DNA from: an uncultured Clostridia bacterium
GTDB taxonomy: Bacteria; Bacillota; Clostridia; Oscillospirales; Ruminococcaceae
NCBI GenBank assembly: GCA_945835425.1
Contig: CAMAJC010000037.1
Span: forward strand, 1-10,109
DNA: 10,109 nucleotides
Direction: 5' to 3'
Position numbers and translations under genes: made by a program. Position 1 is the stretch's first letter. Each line of letters starts with the position of its first letter. The notes under the pieces were generated by a model, which worked only from the letters and a program-made list of their open reading frames with translations, did no database searches and had not been told where the DNA came from. This document shows, one piece after another, positions 7,033-10,109 of this stretch.

Positions 7033-8571
7033 GTGCAGCAAAATGCATATGGTAAAGATACGGCGCTTCCCGGAGCGCAGCAAAAATTCGGGTTCCAATC
7101 CGTTTCAGCCGTCCTGCGTCCCGTGCGGTTTCATCAGTTTGGCCCAGGGCCGTTCGGACTGCCGGGATTCCGGCTTCCGGGCGATCACGGGCACTTTCCG
7201 GGAAAGCTTTTGCAGCGTGAGACGTCGAAGTCCGCTCCATGCGGGAACGATCTGTGTGATATCTGTACATCGGGCGACTGCATCAGGGCGGCGGAGCGGA
7301 AGAAGGAGCGGGAAGAGCGGGAACCGTTTTTCCGGATTACCGGCGGACAGACGCTCCGGGGCGATATCCGGGTGCACGGAGCCAAAAACAGCGTCCTGCC
7401 GATCATGGCGGCGAGTGCTCTTTGCAGCACACCGGTGCTGTTGTCGCGGGTGCCGCGGCTGTCGGATACCGGGGTTTCGCTGCGGATACTGGACAGCCTT
7501 GGCTGCAAGTCGGCCCTGTCCGGGACGGAAGCGGTGATCGACGCCTCCCATATCTCCGGCAGCAGGATCCCTGACCGGCTGGTGCGGGAGATGCGCTCAT
7601 CGGTTGTCTTTTTGGGCTCGGTGGCGGCGAGGACGGGAGAAGCGTTTCTCTGCCTGCCCGGCGGATGTGAGCTGGGCGCAAGGCCGATTGACCTGCACTT
7701 AATGGGGCTGCGGGCGCTGGGCATGACCATCGAGGAGCGCGGCGAAAAGCTCCATGCTTATCATAACGGCCTGCGGGGTGCAGAGATCACCCTGCCGTTT
7801 CCCAGCGTCGGCGCGACCGAAAATATCCTGCTTGCAGCGGTGCTGGCCGATGGGGAAACGGTGCTGAAAGGTGCCGCGCGGGAACCGGAGATCGCAGACC
7901 TCTGCCGGTTTTTACGGGAATGCGGGGCAGTGATCGTCGGCGAAGGAAGCTCTACTCTGTATATTGAGGGGGTGCGGTCGCTGCACGGCTGCTCCTATCC
8001 GGTCATGGCCGACCGGATCGAGGCGGCGACTTTTCTCTGCTGTACGGCGGTCTGCGGCGGCGATGTGACTGTAACAGGCTTTGACCCGGCGACAATCGGC
8101 AGCATCCTCGCGACCCTGCGGGAAATGGGCTGTTCCCTCCAAATCTACCGGGACAGCGTCCGCATCCAGAGCGACGGACGTCTACTCGCTCCCGGACGGA
8201 TCGAAACCGAGCCGTTCCCGGGTTTTCCCACCGACGCGCAGCCGATCTTTATGGCCCTGGGTTGCCTTGCGAAGGGCGAGACGGTCATCCGTGAGCGGAT
8301 TTTCGAGAGCCGGTTCAAGCACCTGCCGCAGTTTGTGCGGATGGGCGCGGATATCACCGTCGATGGTCAGGAGGCTGTCCTGCACGGCGTGGAGCGGCTG
8401 CACGGAAGTCCCTTAAAGGCAATGGACCTGCGCGGCGGAGCGGCCCTTGTGACAGCGGCGCTGGCGGCAGAGGGCGAAAGCCGGATTCACGGCCTGTCCC
8501 ATATCGACCGGGGCTATGAACGGCTGGAAAGGTCGCTGCAGTCGCTCGGCGCGGATATCAGCCGCATATAG
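7033..8571 (+). CDS. murA: UDP-N-acetylglucosamine 1-carboxyvinyltransferase (MurA) with N-terminal extension
   Basis: First committed peptidoglycan step: transfers enolpyruvate from PEP to UDP-GlcNAc in the cytoplasm. The catalytic core starts near FFRITGG (about 7324) and runs about 416 aa, the usual MurA length. It shows GAKNSVLPIMAA (Lys-Asn pair), the MRSS arginine, LPGGCELGARPIDLH with the PEP-binding Cys (codon 7666-7668, residue 116 of the core), PGFPTDAQ with the general-base Asp (core residue 305), ESRFKHLPQF and the closing HIDRGYE. All key residues are present, including the fosfomycin-target cysteine. About 96 extra residues precede the core, including C70, C75, C78 and C83 (CX4CX2CX4C) and a charged KKEREER run. 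GTG 7033 is chosen from its ribosome site; ATG 7012 in the same frame is the alternative. No start with a good site lies close to the core. Confidence 0.88.
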   Translation: MQQNAYGKDTALPGAQQKFGFQSVSAVLRPVRFHQFGPGPFGLPGFRLPGDHGHFPGKLLQRETSKSAPCGNDLCDICTSGDCIRAAERKKEREEREPFFRITGGQTLRGDIRVHGAKNSVLPIMAASALCSTPVLLSRVPRLSDTGVSLRILDSLGCKSALSGTEAVIDASHISGSRIPDRLVREMRSSVVFLGSVAARTGEAFLCLPGGCELGARPIDLHLMGLRALGMTIEERGEKLHAYHNGLRGAEITLPFPSVGATENILLAAVLADGETVLKGAAREPEIADLCRFLRECGAVIVGEGSSTLYIEGVRSLHGCSYPVMADRIEAATFLCCTAVCGGDVTVTGFDPATIGSILATLREMGCSLQIYRDSVRIQSDGRLLAPGRIETEPFPGFPTDAQPIFMALGCLAKGETVIRERIFESRFKHLPQFVRMGADITVDGQEAVLHGVERLHGSPLKAMDLRGGAALVTAALAAEGESRIHGLSHIDRGYERLERSLQSLGADISRI

Positions 8572-8622
8572 ATGAAGATATGCCGCATATAGATGAAGAT
8601 ATGCCGCATATAGCCGCATATA
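8561..8622 (+). repeat. Tandem repeat of a 21-base unit spanning the murA stop codon
   Basis: GCCGCATATAGATGAAGATAT occurs twice end to end in perfect copies (8561-8581 and 8582-8602), followed by two copies of its first ten bases (8603-8612 and 8613-8622). The first unit contains the last murA codons and the TAG stop (8569-8571), so the array appears to have grown from the gene end. The conserved MurA ending (GADISRI) is unchanged. The spacer to ftsQ contains nothing else but a GC hairpin. Confidence 0.85.
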
Positions 8623-8651
8623 AATATACAACAACTATGCATGAAAACAGC

Positions 8652-8674
8652 GGGCCGGGAAGCTGAACCGGCCC
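8652..8674 (+). other. GC-rich hairpin ahead of ftsQ
   Basis: GGGCCGG (8652-8658) pairs perfectly with CCGGCCC (8668-8674) across a nine-base loop. No U tract follows, so it is not an intrinsic terminator. It lies about 20 bases upstream of the ftsQ ribosome site and could affect mRNA stability or initiation; no evidence decides this. Confidence 0.45.
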
Positions 8675-8694
8675 ATGACCATAGAAACCGACAG

Positions 8695-8704
8695 AAAGGA
8701 GGGG
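8695..8704 (+). promoter_or_regulatory. Strong ribosome binding site that fixes the ftsQ start
   Basis: AAAGGAGGGG lies six bases before ATG 8711. The upstream in-frame ATG at 8675 would place this site inside the coding region and has no comparable site of its own, so 8711 is the better start. Confidence 0.85.
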
Positions 8705-8710
8705 ACAGAT

Positions 8711-10072
8711 ATGGCGGATTTTCAGCAGGTAAAGGGAACGGCGTCACCCGGCGGTACAAACGGGACAGGCTCTCCCGGCAGTCCGGAGGAGCGCGCCCGG
8801 CGTGAGCAGCAGGAACGTGACCGGCAGATCGGCCGGGTGCAGAGCGGACGCCGCAGAAGAAGACACGGCAACTACATCATTTACTACATCCTGCTGGGGA
8901 TGATTCTGACGATCGTCTGTGTCGTTTTGTCCCTGACTGTCTTTTTCAATATCCATACCCTTTCCCCGTCCGGCAGCACGCTCTATACAAGCGAACAGAT
9001 TCTCGCGGCGGTGAACGCCAAAGAGGGGGACAACCTCCTGCGGCTGAACACCGAAAAGCTGGAGGATAAGGCGATGGCTGTCCTGACCAAGGCCGATTCG
9101 GTTCAGATCAGACGGCATTTCCCCGACCAGCTGGATATTGTCGTCACCGATGGGGAACCTGTATTACAGGTGAGTCAGGACGGCGCGTTTTATCAGTTCA
9201 CCGAAAAAGGGCGGCTGGTAGGCGTCACCGCTTCGGCTGCGGTCGACGCGCAGGTGGTCGTCGGCCCGGACGTCAGCGGCCTTTCCGAAGGGCAATATCT
9301 GTATAATCTGCCGAAGGAGCAGCAAAGCACCCTCTCCACCTGGCGGACCATCAAAAACGAGCTTTGGGACTATTCGATCAACGATATCTCGGCGATGGAT
9401 CTCGGCGATGAGCTGCGGTTGCAGCTGTACTACCAGAACCGCATCGAGGTAGACCTCGGGACGCTGACCGATATGGATGCCAAGATGGCGACCCTGAAGG
9501 CGATCCTCTATGAGTCCGGCTCGATCGGCGTCGATGAGACCGGACGGATCGACCTGTCCAACCCCGACCGGGTCTATTTCAACAACCAGACCGCCTGCAA
9601 TCCGCCTGCGGGCGCTGCACAGGCTGGCTGGAGCTGGGTTGACCCCTATTCCGATTCCCTGGAGCAGGTGCTGTATGCGCCGCCGGAACCGATGGCGACG
9701 CCTCAGACCCCTGCGGCAGCAAGCGGCGCCGATGGGGAAGACGGTTCGTCTGATGAGGGTGCATCGTCTGAAGACAGCGCGTCGGAGCCGGAAAGCGAAT
9801 CGTCGGAAGAGAACTATGAGACCTCCGGCGGTATGCGCTTGCCGCAGGTCCCGAGCATCGGCGGAAACAGCACATCCGGCAGCACCTCTTCGGCGGCCGG
9901 TGCCGCACAGGACGAGCCGTCGGCATCCGCTGCGCCGTCTTCTGACACATCTTCGGAGGAGAGCAGCGCGTCTGCACAGTACGGCCCCAGTTTCTCCGGG
10001 ACCATCGGCGGCGACGCGGTTGGCGGCGGCGTCGGAACCCAGGCTCCCTCCGTTCCCAGCATCTCCCATTAA
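8711..10072 (+). CDS. ftsQ: Cell division protein FtsQ/DivIB with long acidic, serine-rich C-terminal tail
   Basis: 453 aa bitopic divisome protein, the usual partner of FtsL and FtsB/DivIC that controls septal wall synthesis by FtsW and its penicillin-binding protein. The cytoplasmic N-terminus (1-54) is rich in Gly, Pro and charged residues and ends in an arginine cluster (positive-inside). One membrane segment lies at about 55-79. A POTRA domain follows (about 80-155: SEQILAAVNAKEGDNLLRLN, then IRRHFPDQLDIVVTDGEPV), then the FtsQ beta domain to about 320. The last 125 or so residues are low-complexity Ser/Ala/Glu/Gly/Asp sequence, predicted to be disordered and outside the membrane. This makes it longer than typical DivIB proteins of about 260-300 aa. 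Position after murA and at the end of the cluster, just before where ftsZ often lies, supports the call. Confidence 0.88.
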   Translation: MADFQQVKGTASPGGTNGTGSPGSPEERARREQQERDRQIGRVQSGRRRRRHGNYIIYYILLGMILTIVCVVLSLTVFFNIHTLSPSGSTLYTSEQILAAVNAKEGDNLLRLNTEKLEDKAMAVLTKADSVQIRRHFPDQLDIVVTDGEPVLQVSQDGAFYQFTEKGRLVGVTASAAVDAQVVVGPDVSGLSEGQYLYNLPKEQQSTLSTWRTIKNELWDYSINDISAMDLGDELRLQLYYQNRIEVDLGTLTDMDAKMATLKAILYESGSIGVDETGRIDLSNPDRVYFNNQTACNPPAGAAQAGWSWVDPYSDSLEQVLYAPPEPMATPQTPAAASGADGEDGSSDEGASSEDSASEPESESSEENYETSGGMRLPQVPSIGGNSTSGSTSSAAGAAQDEPSASAAPSSDTSSEESSASAQYGPSFSGTIGGDAVGGGVGTQAPSVPSISH

Positions 10073-10109
10073 GGAAACCCTGATTAAATCAGAGGCAGAT
10101 TGTCGATAA

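Noticed and set aside
7086..7100. tRNA T-arm-like string (GGGTTCCAATCCG)
   Set aside because: No acceptor, D or anticodon arms surround it and the invariant T-loop purine is missing.
8561..8622. CRISPR-like array
   Set aside because: Units are directly adjacent without unique spacers and only about two full copies exist.
9164..10069. Antisense open frame of 301 codons opposite ftsQ
   Set aside because: Arginine-rich shadow of the low-complexity FtsQ tail; no start signal or domain.
10080..10092. Palindrome CTGATT-A-AATCAG after ftsQ as a terminator
   Set aside because: The stem is short and AT-rich, the loop is too small, and no T run follows before the window ends.

Overview
The window is a stretch of a division and cell wall (dcw) cluster from a fairly GC-rich, low-GC-phylum-type (Firmicutes/Clostridia) bacterium, most likely an Oscillospiraceae/Ruminococcaceae-like gut anaerobe. 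This placement is inference. It rests on the gene order, strong AAAGGAGG-type ribosome sites, a meso-diaminopimelate-type MurE, a MurA inside the cluster, and short intergenic repeats of a kind I recall from such genomes. All genes lie on the + strand and read in one direction.

Layout: murE (1-1464), a divergent murF homologue (1487-2857), a 186-base gap with a perfect hairpin and a possible promoter, a MraY-family membrane protein with an eroded active site (3044-4024), a MITE-like inverted-repeat element in the gap before ftsW, ftsW (4182-5552), murG (5603-6739), a gap of about 290 bases filled with hairpin repeats, murA with an unusual N-terminal extension (about 7033-8571), a short tandem repeat that begins inside the murA stop region, and ftsQ/divIB (8711-10072). 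The window ends 37 bases after ftsQ; ftsZ would be the usual next gene but is not visible.

Together the intact genes cover cytoplasmic precursor synthesis (MurA, MurE), lipid II formation (MurG) and septal glycan polymerisation with its regulator (FtsW, FtsQ). The classical order murE-murF-mraY-murD-ftsW-murG is kept except that murD is absent. The murF and mraY positions are held by proteins that keep the family folds but have lost many catalytic or substrate-binding signature residues. A genome with this cluster should therefore need working murD, mraY and probably murF genes elsewhere. The side-by-side decay of the MurF-like and MraY-like proteins, with long open frames and good ribosome sites preserved, is the most interesting signal here. 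It could mean a retained non-catalytic (scaffold or regulatory) pair, or a repurposed ligase and membrane protein. This is a hypothesis from reading motifs by eye, without alignments or database searches.
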